A DNA stretch of 64,000 bases from Rouxiella sp. WC2420 (GTDB taxonomy: Bacteria > Pseudomonadota > Gammaproteobacteria > Enterobacterales > Enterobacteriaceae): the NCBI RefSeq assembly GCF_041200025.1, contig NZ_CP165628.1, forward strand, positions 2,232,001 to 2,296,000, read 5' to 3'. The position numbers and the translations under genes were made by a program. Shown here piece by piece: positions 33,388 to 42,192 of this stretch. The notes under the pieces were generated by a model. That model ran no database searches, was not told the origin of the DNA, and saw nothing but the letters and a program-made list of their open reading frames with translations. How positions within the stretch are numbered: the first letter of the stretch is position 1; each line of letters opens with the position of its first letter.

Positions 33388-34814
33388 GCTTCACCGCCAG
33401 TTTTAGCCGCGTGCTCATGATGAGCTTTAAGCAGCGAGTTGCCGCGCTCGCCCAAATCCCAGAACAGGCGAGTCATGATTTGCAGACCTTCGCGGGTAAT
33501 GGAAATCAGCATGTGTTCATCGACGGCGTGCTGACCGCAGGCAGGATAGGAATGCGGCACCCACAGCGTTGGCAGTCCCAGAATATCGGCAAATACTTCG
33601 TTGGGCAGCGAGCCACCAAGATTAGGCAACAGCGCCGGTTTTTTACCGCTGCTGTGTTGCATTACCTCCAGCGCCCAGCTCACCAATGGGTCAGTGGGAT
33701 CAAAACGGGTAGCCGGAGAACCGCGCAAAAACTCGACCTCAACACGGTGGAATCCATGCTGATCAAGATGTTGGCGCACGTGCTGTTGCAGGTTTTGCCA
33801 GTCAGTTCCTACCACGTGTCGCAGCTGACACACTGCTGTGGCTTTGCCCGGGATAGCATTCATCGGGCGTGCAGGGTTACCCGTCAGGAACGACAGCACT
33901 TCCATCTGGTTCCAGGCGAACAGTCGCTCGGCCGGGGTGAGACCGGCCTCGCCCCAGTCAACATCGATTTGCGGATCGCCAGGCGTAGTGCCAACCTCAA
34001 TATCGCTGAGAATCTGACGAATGGCTGCACTTACAGCGGGTGGCTTGAGCGCTGCGACCTGTAATTGACCCTGTTGATTGACCAGACAGGCGATCGCGTT
34101 AGCTAACAAAGTGCCCGGATTAGGCAACAGGCCGCCCCAGTTACCGGAGTGATAGTCTTTGTCGCGGGCATTGACCGACAGGCGGAAATTCACCGCGCCG
34201 CGCGAGCCGAGGAATAGCGTAGGGCGTTCGGCGCTCAGGCGTGGGCCATCGGAGGCGAGAAACACATCGGCGCTCAGGGCCTGCTGATAGGTCTGGCAAA
34301 TCTCGGCCAATCCTGGTGAGCTAATTTCTTCACCCATCTCATACAACAGTTTGCAGTTGAAACCCAGACTGCCGCCGCGAGCAGCAAAAACCTGCTCAAT
34401 GGCAGCCAGATTGACGCTGTGTTGCCCTTTATTGTCGGCGCTGCCACGGCCATACCAGCGGTCGCCGTCTTCAAACAGCACCCATGGGTCCAGCCCTTCG
34501 CTCCAGTTTTCGTCATCGCCAAATACCACGTCGCCGTGGCCATAACTCAACACCGTAGGCAAAGCCGGGTCTTCAATACGGGTGGCAATAAGGAAAGGGC
34601 GATTAACTGCATGAGGATTATCAATGAATTGCAGTTCAAAGCCCATTGCCAGCAGCGCCGGGTTGATTTCTTGTTGATAGTAACGCTGGATAGCTTCATC
34701 GCGTTCGGTGGACTGGCTTTCTGTCGCCAGCGCGACGCGTCGTGCCAAAACGGCTTTGAATTCGCCGCTATCGAACCAGCTCATGGCTTGTTTAACTGCT
34801 TTTTCCACTGTCAT
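33384..34814 (-). CDS. M20-family metallopeptidase
   Basis: A 476-residue zinc peptidase of the M20A/carnosinase-like group. The metal sites appear in order: LSYGHGDVVFG (His/Asp), WYGRGSADNKGQHS (bridging Asp), EMGEEISSPG (catalytic Glu-Glu), ASDGPR (Asp), and HSYPACGQHAVDEH near the C-terminus (His). It removes a terminal amino acid from a dipeptide or acylated amino acid in the cytoplasm. It is cotranscribed with the MHS transporter and divergent from a LysR gene, forming a compact uptake and hydrolysis unit. Confidence 0.9.
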   Translation of the reverse strand: MTVEKAVKQAMSWFDSGEFKAVLARRVALATESQSTERDEAIQRYYQQEINPALLAMGFELQFIDNPHAVNRPFLIATRIEDPALPTVLSYGHGDVVFGDDENWSEGLDPWVLFEDGDRWYGRGSADNKGQHSVNLAAIEQVFAARGGSLGFNCKLLYEMGEEISSPGLAEICQTYQQALSADVFLASDGPRLSAERPTLFLGSRGAVNFRLSVNARDKDYHSGNWGGLLPNPGTLLANAIACLVNQQGQLQVAALKPPAVSAAIRQILSDIEVGTTPGDPQIDVDWGEAGLTPAERLFAWNQMEVLSFLTGNPARPMNAIPGKATAVCQLRHVVGTDWQNLQQHVRQHLDQHGFHRVEVEFLRGSPATRFDPTDPLVSWALEVMQHSSGKKPALLPNLGGSLPNEVFADILGLPTLWVPHSYPACGQHAVDEHMLISITREGLQIMTRLFWDLGERGNSLLKAHHEHAAKTGGEA

Positions 34815-34978
34815 TAAATGTCTCGAGGTTGTGTTAATTATTTTTATGTTGTTTGACTACTCGTTCTATCTAATAGAAAACACAGCGTTGCCACAATAAT
34901 AATAATTGCAATGAAGCGTTGCTTTAATTATAACGCTGACATGCACAAAATCGGGGCATGCACGATTCAGGGGCAAAA

Positions 34979-35902
34979 ATGCACAGTAACGAAATTCGCT
35001 ATTTCCTGGCGGTCGCCAATACCGGATCGCTGAGCGCCGCCAGCAAACAGCTGTTTGTTGCCGTTTCTGCTATCAGTAGACAAATACAACAACTCGAAAC
35101 CAGGATTGGCGCCACGCTGTTTGAGCGGCACGCGCGGGGAATGGTGCTGAACGATGCCGGACAAATTCTTGAAAATCATGTACGTAAAAGCATGATGGAC
35201 ATGGATTTTGCGATTGCAGAAATTCAGGGACTGAAAGCGGTGCGCCGGACGGTGATCCGCATGGCCTGTACAGACGGTCCTGCGTATAGCCTGTTGCCGC
35301 AAATGTTTGCGCGTTTCAGGGCAATCAATCCTGGGGTGATGTTTTATCTCAATGTCGGCACGGCGTTGCAGGTTTCGGAGATGATCCGCAGCGGCGATTG
35401 TGATCTGGCCTTGCAGTTTAGCCTGACGCCGGAGCGCGGTGTTGAAGTGCTGGCCTCGCATCCGGCGACGGTTCGACTGGCAATGCTTAGCCATCATCCG
35501 CTTGTTATTCAGGAGGTTAGCTTAGGTGATTTGCGCGCTTATCCGCTGGCGTTGAATGAGCCGAGCAGCACCATCGGGCAGCTGTTTGACCTCTCGTGTC
35601 GTATGAATGGCATTTTCCTTGAGCCAGCACTGAGCTGTAATCGTTTTAGTACGCTGTATGATTTCATGCTCAATACGCCGGGGGCGATTGTGGCATGCAG
35701 CCATTTTTCGGTGATGTTCAATGCTCGCGCTGACGGGCTGGTAATGAAATCCATTAATATTGAGCAACTTAGCCATCGCACCTTACAGCTTCAGACTCAG
35801 GCTGGGCGTCATCGTTCTGCCGCACTCAGCCAATTTATCGATTTCAGCTGTGAACTACTGGCCAGAGAAGCTGCGGCCTTTGAGCGAGATTTTAATTTGT
35901 AA
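34979..35902 (+). CDS. LysR-family transcriptional regulator of the M20/MHS unit
   Basis: A 307-residue LysR protein. The DNA-binding domain at 1-60 shows EIRYFLAVANTGSLSAASKQL and VSAISRQIQQLETRIGATLF. The rest is the inducer domain. The ATG at 34979 follows AGGGG by five bases and gives the usual MHSNEIRYF start; an ATG at 34958 has no proper site. It is divergent from the peptidase-transporter pair (164-base gap), its likely target. Confidence 0.91.
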   Translation: MHSNEIRYFLAVANTGSLSAASKQLFVAVSAISRQIQQLETRIGATLFERHARGMVLNDAGQILENHVRKSMMDMDFAIAEIQGLKAVRRTVIRMACTDGPAYSLLPQMFARFRAINPGVMFYLNVGTALQVSEMIRSGDCDLALQFSLTPERGVEVLASHPATVRLAMLSHHPLVIQEVSLGDLRAYPLALNEPSSTIGQLFDLSCRMNGIFLEPALSCNRFSTLYDFMLNTPGAIVACSHFSVMFNARADGLVMKSINIEQLSHRTLQLQTQAGRHRSAALSQFIDFSCELLAREAAAFERDFNL

Positions 35903-35926
35903 ATCAGTAGATTGAGTGATGATGAA

Positions 35927-36634
35927 CTACGAGGTAGCGGTTTGGCGCACTGGGTGACGCAGCCAGCTGAGGTCAGGCCAACCGTTGATTTCGGCGTGTT
36001 CACGCAACGCCTTACAGCCATTGACCACGGTGGGTTTATCAACAAACTCCAACAGTGGTAGGTCAAATATCGAGTCACTATAGGCGTAGGTTTTTTTAAA
36101 TGCCGGCGTTCCGCTCTGCGACAACCAGGCTTCAAGGCGTCGAACACTGCCCTCATGAAAAGTGATATCGCCAGTGGTTTTGCCGGTAAAGCAGCGTGGA
36201 TGACTATTTATCTCGGCCTGCAAGGCAAATACCTGCTCGAAGCCAAGTCTTCTGGCAATGGGAGCCACCAGATGATCGCCCGAGGCAGAAACCAGAGCGA
36301 TCACATCGCCTCTTTCCCGATGCCAGGCCATCTGCTGACGGGCTTGAGGATAGATTCGCGGCATGATATCCCGATGCACAAATCGCTCGACCCAACCGGC
36401 CACGGTGTGGCAGTGGTAGCCACTCATCGGTGCCAGAGTCAGTTTTAAATAAGAGGCAATGATGTCGGGGTCGGGAGGGGTATCAGAATAGTGGGTGACA
36501 GGGTGCATTTGCTGTTGGTGATACTGCAAACTGGCCGTCGGGGTATAGCCCTGAGAAACCAGCCAATGTAGCCACAGGCTGGCGCTGTCATCACTAATCA
36601 GCGTTTTATCGAGATCGAACAGCGCTAAATCCAT
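35927..36634 (-). CDS. HAD-family (IB subfamily) hydrolase
   Basis: A 235-residue phosphatase-like protein. Motif I DLDKT is at 7-11, motif II is ALVSASGD near 113-120, and motif IV DSIFDLPLLE near 193-202 supplies the metal-binding acids. The TGKTTGD stretch between them fits the HAD-IB (SerB/CicA-like) group. It would remove phosphate from a small molecule; the substrate is unknown. The gene is convergent with the LysR gene and appears to be alone. Confidence 0.88.
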   Translation of the reverse strand: MDLALFDLDKTLISDDSASLWLHWLVSQGYTPTASLQYHQQQMHPVTHYSDTPPDPDIIASYLKLTLAPMSGYHCHTVAGWVERFVHRDIMPRIYPQARQQMAWHRERGDVIALVSASGDHLVAPIARRLGFEQVFALQAEINSHPRCFTGKTTGDITFHEGSVRRLEAWLSQSGTPAFKKTYAYSDSIFDLPLLEFVDKPTVVNGCKALREHAEINGWPDLSWLRHPVRQTATS

Positions 36635-37047
36635 AACCCACTTCCCGCGATAGAGGACGATGTCATTTTAGGTTAGCGGAAAATTTTGTGAAGGGTAAGG
36701 CAAATTAAGAAAATTTTTATCGACATTTTCAAGGGAGTGAAATTCCGCCAATCCTGATATTTATATGATATTCGCTAATATGTTGATAAATTATTTAGAT
36801 TTATGGGCTACTCTCTCGCTAAGCTAACGCTCTTCATTGCAGTGCAGACGAGATTTTTCGACAGAATTCGCATAATTACGCTTTCAGGAGCAGACAAAAG
36901 TGCAATTATGACTACTATTCAAAGAAACTTTACATTGGGGGAGTTTCTTATCTGCGAATAAAACGGTAATTTTTATACCGGTAGAGTTCATGACCTGATT
37001 GAAAGATAAACAAAATTCAGTTACCCGGACAAAAGCGCTAATAACCT
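36635..37047. other. Divergent control region upstream of dacC
   Basis: 413 AT-rich bases between the HAD hydrolase start and dacC. It should carry both promoters, but I could not place them. A 17-codon frame at about 36908-36961 has no good ribosome binding site and is not called. Confidence 0.45.
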
Positions 37048-38319
37048 ATGACAATCTCTTTCTTATCCAAACGGAACCTTCTTTGTACGTTCAGCGGCAC
37101 GGCTTTGTTGCTGACGTTTCCTGCTGCGCATGCTGATACTGCTCCGGCAAAATCTGTCGAAATCGCGGCCCCTTCCACAACAACTTCGGCCGCACCTGTT
37201 GGCCCTCAAATTAACGCAAAATCATGGGTGCTGATGGATTATGGCAGCGGCAAGATCATTGCCGAGTCGCAGCCAGATGCACGATTGGACCCCGCCAGCC
37301 TGAGTAAAATCATGGTTAGCTACGTGGTAGGGCAGGCGCTAAAATCAGGCAAAATTCACTCCACAGACGTGGTTACCATTGGTAAAGATGCCTGGGCGAC
37401 CGGCAATCCGGTGCTGCGCGGCTCTTCTTTGATGTTCCTCAAACCAGGGGATCAGGTTCCGGTATCCGAACTGAATCAGGGAGTGGTGATTCAATCGGGC
37501 AACGATGCCAGCATTGCGCTGGCCGATTACGTTGCCGGCAGTCAGGATGCCTTTGTCGGCCTGATGAACCGTTATTCACAGCAGTTGAACCTGACCAATA
37601 CTCAGTTTAAAACGGTTCACGGTTTGGACTCTGACGGCCAGTACACCTCGGCGAGAGACATGGCGTTGTTATCCAAGGCGCTTATCCACGATACGCCTGA
37701 AGAATACGCGATGAACAAGGAAAAAGAGTTCACTTTTAACCGCATTCGTCAGGTTAACCGTAATCGCCTGCTGTGGAGCACGAACTTAAACGTCGACGGC
37801 ATCAAAACCGGTTACACCTCGGGTGCAGGTTATAATCTGGTTTCTTCCGCCGTGGATTCAACCGGCATGCGCTTAATCGCGGTTGTTATGGGAGCCCCTA
37901 GCGATCGCGTGCGTTTTAGCGAAAGCGAATCACTGCTGACCTGGGGTTTCCGTTTCTATGAAACTATTACGCCAATCAAAGCCGCGGATGCATTTACTAC
38001 TCAACGCGTCTGGTTTGGCGCAGAGAAAACGGTACCTCTGGGCGTAGCTGAAGATGCCTCGCTGACCTTCCCGAAAGGGCAGCTAAAAAATCTCAAAGCC
38101 AGCTTCACCCTGAACAGCCCTCAGCTTGAAGCTCCTATCATCAAGAATCAGGTTGTAGGTACCATCAACTTCTCACTTGATGGCAAAGTTATCGAGCAGC
38201 GTCCGCTGGTGGCCAAGGCTGATGTTCCCGAGGGCGGTTTCATTAGCCGCATTTGGGACTTTGTGATGATGAAAGTCAGCGGTTTATTTGCCAGCGTGTT
38301 TGGTAAGTCAGCTTCATAA
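37048..38319 (+). CDS. dacC: D-alanyl-D-alanine carboxypeptidase (PBP6-like)
   Basis: Low-molecular-weight penicillin-binding protein that removes the last D-Ala from peptidoglycan stem peptides in the periplasm. A signal peptide covers residues 1-29 (ending AAHA). Active-site motifs are complete: SLSK at 84-87, SGN at 150-152 and KTG at 253-255. The C-terminus carries an amphipathic membrane anchor, [13 protein letters not shown]. The sequence is nearer E. coli DacC than DacD, and its neighbour ybjG is also near dacC in E. coli. The 423 residues are longer than DacC (400), due to an extra Ala/Thr/Ser-rich stretch at 31-52. deoR, which lies between the two in E. coli, is absent. Confidence 0.92.
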   Translation: MTISFLSKRNLLCTFSGTALLLTFPAAHADTAPAKSVEIAAPSTTTSAAPVGPQINAKSWVLMDYGSGKIIAESQPDARLDPASLSKIMVSYVVGQALKSGKIHSTDVVTIGKDAWATGNPVLRGSSLMFLKPGDQVPVSELNQGVVIQSGNDASIALADYVAGSQDAFVGLMNRYSQQLNLTNTQFKTVHGLDSDGQYTSARDMALLSKALIHDTPEEYAMNKEKEFTFNRIRQVNRNRLLWSTNLNVDGIKTGYTSGAGYNLVSSAVDSTGMRLIAVVMGAPSDRVRFSESESLLTWGFRFYETITPIKAADAFTTQRVWFGAEKTVPLGVAEDASLTFPKGQLKNLKASFTLNSPQLEAPIIKNQVVGTINFSLDGKVIEQRPLVAKADVPEGGFISRIWDFVMMKVSGLFASVFGKSAS

Positions 38320-38342
38320 CGTTTATTAAAACGCAGAATGCA

Positions 38343-38373
38343 AAAAAGGCGAGGATCGTATCCTCGCCTTTTT
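38343..38373. terminator. Bidirectional terminator between dacC and ybjG
   Basis: A 13-base perfect stem AAAAAGGCGAGGA/TCCTCGCCTTTTT with a 5-base loop, T runs on both strands, between convergent stops. Confidence 0.93.
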
Positions 38374-38391
38374 GTTTTCTATCAGGCCTGC

Positions 38392-38997
38392 TTATCCGCG
38401 AACCCAGCCTTTACGAATCGGCAGTGCAAAACTAAAGCGGTACAACTTATCCAGCAAGCTGCTGATTTGTGTACCGAACAGGTTCCAGACCAGCTGTGAA
38501 AACAGGCAGCCCAGAATGCCAACCAGGAAGCCGCCGAGCATATCCATCGGCCAGTGAACACCTACGTAAACGCGAGACCAGGCAATACCCAAACCGATCA
38601 CCAGCAGCACAGCTCCCGACCAGACGCGATGCCAGAACAGGAAGGCGAGGGCAAAGGTAAAGATCGCTGTGCCGTGATCGCTCGGGAAGGAACTATCGGA
38701 CGAATGATGCATAAAGGTATAACCATAGCCTTCCATAAACGGACGAGCATGAGGAAATAGCTCCGATATTGCTCTTGCAAAAGCCATGGCAAACACTAAT
38801 GCAATGCCGATTTTGGTCACCAGAGTGCGTTGGGGGTTGATGTTGTGGTGTTGCCCCCACAGGTAAAGTCCCACGATTAACGCGGGCACGATTAAAATCA
38901 TATCTTTTGCCAGGAACAAGGCGATATCCAACAGCCATTTTGGCGAGTTGGGCGTCGCATTAATCCAGGTAAACAGCTGGTGATTGAGCTGCTCCAT
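38392..38997 (-). CDS. ybjG: Undecaprenyl-diphosphatase, PAP2 family
   Basis: A 201-residue inner membrane phosphatase that recycles undecaprenyl diphosphate to the monophosphate needed for peptidoglycan and O-antigen assembly. PAP2 motifs: the RPF of HARPFMEGYGY, PSDHGTAIF and SRVYVGVHWPMDMLGG with the catalytic histidines. It is close to E. coli YbjG (198) to the end, ALPIRKGWVRG. The ATG at 38997 with GAGG six bases upstream is preferred to one at 39009. It lies next to dacC, and both act on cell-wall metabolism. Confidence 0.94.
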   Translation of the reverse strand: MEQLNHQLFTWINATPNSPKWLLDIALFLAKDMILIVPALIVGLYLWGQHHNINPQRTLVTKIGIALVFAMAFARAISELFPHARPFMEGYGYTFMHHSSDSSFPSDHGTAIFTFALAFLFWHRVWSGAVLLVIGLGIAWSRVYVGVHWPMDMLGGFLVGILGCLFSQLVWNLFGTQISSLLDKLYRFSFALPIRKGWVRG

Positions 38998-39369
38998 ATA
39001 TATCCTCATCTTATTGTCGGCAAAATAGGCGCCGGAAATTATTAACTAAAAGATTAACTACAAGTTTACTAAAAAGCTGACCGTTAAAAATTAACTCAGT
39101 TCAACGTTAAGGCTTCCGAGGGCATCAGTAAAGTGTATAAAACTCTTAAATTGCGCCTTATTTAACCTTCATATAGTTAGCCAACACCCTTGAAAATACA
39201 GGATAAAAATTAAGAAAAACTTAAGGGAGTAGAATGTTGCTGCTAATATCGCCAATATTCAGGAATATTCTTAATTATAAACAATCAGTTGGTGAAAAAT
39301 CAAAGGGCTAAACATGGACAAGTTTAAGCTTGTCCATTTATTAACATTTTAATTATTCAATTTTAATTC
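38998..39369. other. Intergenic region between ybjG and the isochorismatase gene
   Basis: 372 AT-rich bases. It contains the ybjG promoter region and a perfect 9-base hairpin ATGGACAAG/CTTGTCCAT at 39314-39337. This lies 33 bases past the isochorismatase stop and may end that transcript, though its T tract is poor. Nothing else is recognised. Confidence 0.45.
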
Positions 39370-39921
39370 TTAAATCGAAAGCTGACAGAATTCCACAGTC
39401 GGCATTACGCGTGCGATTGGACCATTAAGGCAGGCATTGTGATGAGCAATGATATCCGCTGCGGCAAGTTGTTGGGTATTAACGCAGCTGTGTGCATCAG
39501 AGATAAGAATCGGCTTAAAGCCTAAGGCCAGAGCTGAGCGACAGGCAGTATCAACACAATATTGAGTTTTAAGACCAACAATAACGACTTCCTGGACATC
39601 TTTTTTCTGGAGCTGATTTGCCAGGGAAGTACCGTCAAAACAGCTGGCGCGCGACTTATCGATATAAATATCTCGTGACGGGTCGATATTTAATTCGGGA
39701 ATCACATTCCAAATGGCTTCACCTGCGGCAAAAGGTGATCCGGCTGGACCCGCATGGCGGATAAAAAACACCGGCTGGTCAATCTGGTGAAAATGGCTAA
39801 TAAGTTGATTGATATTGTTCAGCAGATTATCGCGCAGGTATGGCAGCGGTTCTACTGAACATTGGCCCAGCTGCATATCGATAACTAGCAGGGCTTTTTT
39901 TACTTGAGAGTGAGGTTGCAT
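39370..39921 (-). CDS. Isochorismatase-family cysteine hydrolase
   Basis: A 183-residue cytoplasmic hydrolase of the isochorismatase/nicotinamidase fold. The triad is visible: Asp15 in LLVIDMQLGQ, Lys89 in IYIDKSR and Cys122 in GLKTQYCVDTACRSAL. The cysteine points to an amidase-type member (for example acting on nicotinamide, carbamoyl or biuret-like groups), not to siderophore isochorismatase, which lacks the nucleophile. The substrate is unknown. The ATG at 39921 has AGGAG seven bases before it; a farther ATG at 39945 does not. Upstream lies a region with several nested inverted repeats (39963-40070) that may fold in its leader. Confidence 0.9.
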   Translation of the reverse strand: MQPHSQVKKALLVIDMQLGQCSVEPLPYLRDNLLNNINQLISHFHQIDQPVFFIRHAGPAGSPFAAGEAIWNVIPELNIDPSRDIYIDKSRASCFDGTSLANQLQKKDVQEVVIVGLKTQYCVDTACRSALALGFKPILISDAHSCVNTQQLAAADIIAHHNACLNGPIARVMPTVEFCQLSI

Positions 39922-39962
39922 GGTGTTCTCCTGATTGAGCCGCAAATGTCAGGAGCTAACTT

Positions 39963-40070
39963 AACCCCTGCCATGGTTGGCGGGGTTGAGGTTGTTGTTT
40001 ACCAGCGCACAACAACCTGCGACCCACCGTAAAAGGTAGTCGTTGTGATGGTTGTGTAAGTCAGTGCGCT
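39963..40070 (-). promoter_or_regulatory. Structured region upstream of the isochorismatase gene, possible regulatory leader
   Basis: Three sets of inverted repeats lie 40-150 bases upstream of the gene. They are AACCCC-GCC/GGC-GGGGTT (39963-39987), AGGTTGTTGT/ACAACAACCT (39989-40018), and a nested set with outer arms AGCGCAC/GTGCGCT (40004-40010/40064-40070) enclosing ACAACC/GGTTGT, CGAC/GTCG and ACC/GGT. The second and third share bases 40009-40018, so they cannot form together. No known riboswitch class is recognised. That it is transcribed is an assumption. Confidence 0.4.
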
Positions 40071-40320
40071 AAAAATATTCATGTAATCAATATGTCAGCC
40101 AGACATTATGCCGTCAATAAATTAATTCCTTCGTTGGCTTAACGAAAACCACTGAATGAAACAATTCGTTAACATTCTGCCTGGGTGAAAACTGTTTAGT
40201 TGACGCGCAGTGGAGTATTTTTTTAGCCAGCGAGTCAAACTGAAGCAATTGAGAAACGCGGTGTGAATTATCCCGCAGAGTGCAGATAAACCCGTACCTT
40301 TTAAAAAGAGCGAGTATCAA
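40071..40320. other. Upstream region of the methyltransferase gene
   Basis: About 250 bases with no recognised element beyond a GAG-rich stretch before the ATG at 40321. Confidence 0.4.
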
Positions 40321-40908
40321 ATGGATAGTAGAACGCTTGCCACCTACGATCAGCAAGCAGCTGATTACGCGGAAGAATGGGAATCACAGCCGATTGGCAA
40401 TGATTTGCATGAGACCATTAAGACATTCTTTACTCAAGGCCCAACTATTGACGTTGGGTGCGGCAGTGGGCGTGATGCTGCCTGGCTAAATGCTAATGGT
40501 TATCCGACAGTTGGCGTCGATGCTTCTACAGGACTATTACTTGAAGCCCATAGACACCATCCTGAATTAACACTTTTTTATTCAGCACTGCCGGAATTAA
40601 CCGGCGTGGTGGAAGAAAGTTTTGAAAATGTGCTTTGTGAAACAGTCATCATGCATCTGCCAATAGACCTTATTGAGCCTTCAGTGCACAAACTGCTTAA
40701 TCTGTTAAAAAGTCAAGGTATTTTATACCTTAGCTGGCGGGTGACGGAGGAAGAAGATCGCCGTGACGAACAGGGAAGACTGTATGCTGCTTTTGACGAA
40801 CGTATCGTAATCAATGGTTTGGTAGGAGCGCAGCTGCTAATGGATGAGAAAGTAGTGAGTCAGTCATCCGGGAAAATTATTCGCAGGATTGTGGCGCGCA
40901 AAAATTGA
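40321..40908 (+). CDS. Class I SAM-dependent methyltransferase
   Basis: A 195-residue small methyltransferase. The SAM-binding motif I TIDVGCGSG is at 42-50, the acidic end of strand 2 is GVDAST near 65-70, and LYLSWRV near 138 is motif III. Such short stand-alone enzymes often act on small metabolites or metalloids (UbiE/TehB-like), but no substrate can be assigned. It is monocistronic and preceded by a long untranslated stretch. Confidence 0.88.
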   Translation: MDSRTLATYDQQAADYAEEWESQPIGNDLHETIKTFFTQGPTIDVGCGSGRDAAWLNANGYPTVGVDASTGLLLEAHRHHPELTLFYSALPELTGVVEESFENVLCETVIMHLPIDLIEPSVHKLLNLLKSQGILYLSWRVTEEEDRRDEQGRLYAAFDERIVINGLVGAQLLMDEKVVSQSSGKIIRRIVARKN

Positions 40909-41085
40909 AGTTAACGCTGTCAGTTTAACTTACTTGGCTAAGAAAAAATTTATCGCTTATCAAAATCCACAACAAATTTCACTGTTACTATCTCAATTTC
41001 TGCACAAGTGTTTCCTATATTATGCTGTTTTTCACTAACCTCTATTCCTTTATCATTCTCCACTTACATTATTGGAGACTGTTTA

Positions 41086-41520
41086 ATGCAGCTTTTATTT
41101 ATATTACTCGTCGTGGCAGGCGGGATGGGGTTATCCGTTGAAGCCGGATTATTAGGACCACTGGGGAGTGAAGTCGGGGATCTGTGGGCGACTTTCAGCA
41201 TCTTTGGTGTCGGGGCAGCACTGACCTTTTTGCAGATGCTATTTTTCAGTCCACGCAATAGTCCATCGTTTTTCGCCCAGCCAGCCTGGCAACTAATAGG
41301 AGGAATTCTCGGCCCGGTGTATGTGGTTATTTTGACAGTTGCCGTTCCTGCCATCGGTATTGCCATGACCATGATTGGTATTCTCGCCGGTCAGGTGTTT
41401 AAAAGTCTGGTAATTGATCACTATGGGCTTTTTGGTACCGCTCACCGAAAAATTGATAATAAACGCATTATCGCGTTGGTATTTATTGTTGCCGCGCTTG
41501 TTCTTGTGGCCAAAGGTTAA
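41086..41520 (+). CDS. YdcZ-family (DUF606) DMT-type membrane protein, first of a pair
   Basis: A 144-residue protein with about five hydrophobic helices, beginning MQLLFILLVVAGGMGLSVEAG and containing PAWQLIGGILGPVYVV, the YdcZ family pattern. These are half-sized relatives of the drug/metabolite transporter superfamily and are presumed to dimerise. The ATG at 41086 has GGAG eight bases upstream; an ATG at 41008 would add an unrelated 26-residue stretch. The second family member follows after nine bases, so the two probably form a heterodimer. Substrate unknown. Confidence 0.87.
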   Translation: MQLLFILLVVAGGMGLSVEAGLLGPLGSEVGDLWATFSIFGVGAALTFLQMLFFSPRNSPSFFAQPAWQLIGGILGPVYVVILTVAVPAIGIAMTMIGILAGQVFKSLVIDHYGLFGTAHRKIDNKRIIALVFIVAALVLVAKG

Positions 41521-41529
41521 GGTGAATCC

Positions 41530-42012
41530 ATGACTGTTTTAATGATCCTTCTGGCCGTGGTCGGTGGTGCATTTTTAAGTATTCAGGCAGCAATCAATGG
41601 CCAGCTGGGCAGCAAGGTTGGCGTCTTTGGCAGCGCTTTTTTGACTTTTTCAATAGGAGCCTTGGTTACGGCATTGCTAATTTTCTTCTTTGAACCGAAG
41701 CATGATCTGACCCTGCTGGATGTGCCCAAATGGCAGCTGTTGGGGGCGTTTTGCGGCGTGCCTTATATTGTCATTATGGTGCTGGCGGTACAGCGCATTG
41801 GTGCGGCGGTAGCCACCGTAGCAGTAATTTTCGGTCAGTTGGCGATGAGTATGCTGATTGATAATTTTGGCTGGTTAGGCAATGAGACTATTCACTTCTC
41901 GCTGACGCGTTTAGGTGCGGTAATTTGTTTGGGGATTGCGCTATTCTTTATCTACTCCAGCAATAAATCCAATTCAGCCGACACAGAAGTAAACGCCGAA
42001 ATACGCGAATAA
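41530..42012 (+). CDS. YdcZ-family (DUF606) DMT-type membrane protein, second of a pair
   Basis: A 160-residue five-helix protein with the family start GGAFLSIQAAINGQLG and PKWQLLGAFCGVPYIV. It is clearly a homologue of the preceding gene product, with a polar C-terminal tail. Tandem YdcZ pairs suggest a small-multidrug-resistance-like paired exporter, but function is unproven. The TetR-type gene 180 bases downstream is on the same strand. Confidence 0.87.
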   Translation: MTVLMILLAVVGGAFLSIQAAINGQLGSKVGVFGSAFLTFSIGALVTALLIFFFEPKHDLTLLDVPKWQLLGAFCGVPYIVIMVLAVQRIGAAVATVAVIFGQLAMSMLIDNFGWLGNETIHFSLTRLGAVICLGIALFFIYSSNKSNSADTEVNAEIRE

Positions 42013-42075
42013 CCAAGTTAATCAGGGCAGTGTACAACGCTCTGCCCTGATGGCTTGAATATAAAATAAACAAAA

Positions 42076-42103
42076 TTGACAAAGGTAATCGAGACTGTAA
42101 AGT
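42076..42103 (+). promoter_or_regulatory. Possible promoter of the TetR-type gene
   Basis: TTGACA and TAAAGT are 16 bases apart, 90 bases before the start codon. The -35 is perfect, the -10 weaker. Confidence 0.4.
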
Positions 42104-42192
42104 AAAATACCTTTCCTTCTAAAGCTTCGTGGTCCTCTAACGTTGAGCGCCAGTCGTTTTATCTGCTTGGCTACGCCAATAAGAACTAACTC

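Noticed and set aside
33366..34064. 232-codon plus-strand frame opposite the M20 peptidase
   Set aside because: Antisense shadow; no start signal and no recognisable motifs.
40114..40356. 80-codon minus-strand frame overlapping the methyltransferase start
   Set aside because: Overlaps a supported gene, has no ribosome binding site and no known relatives.
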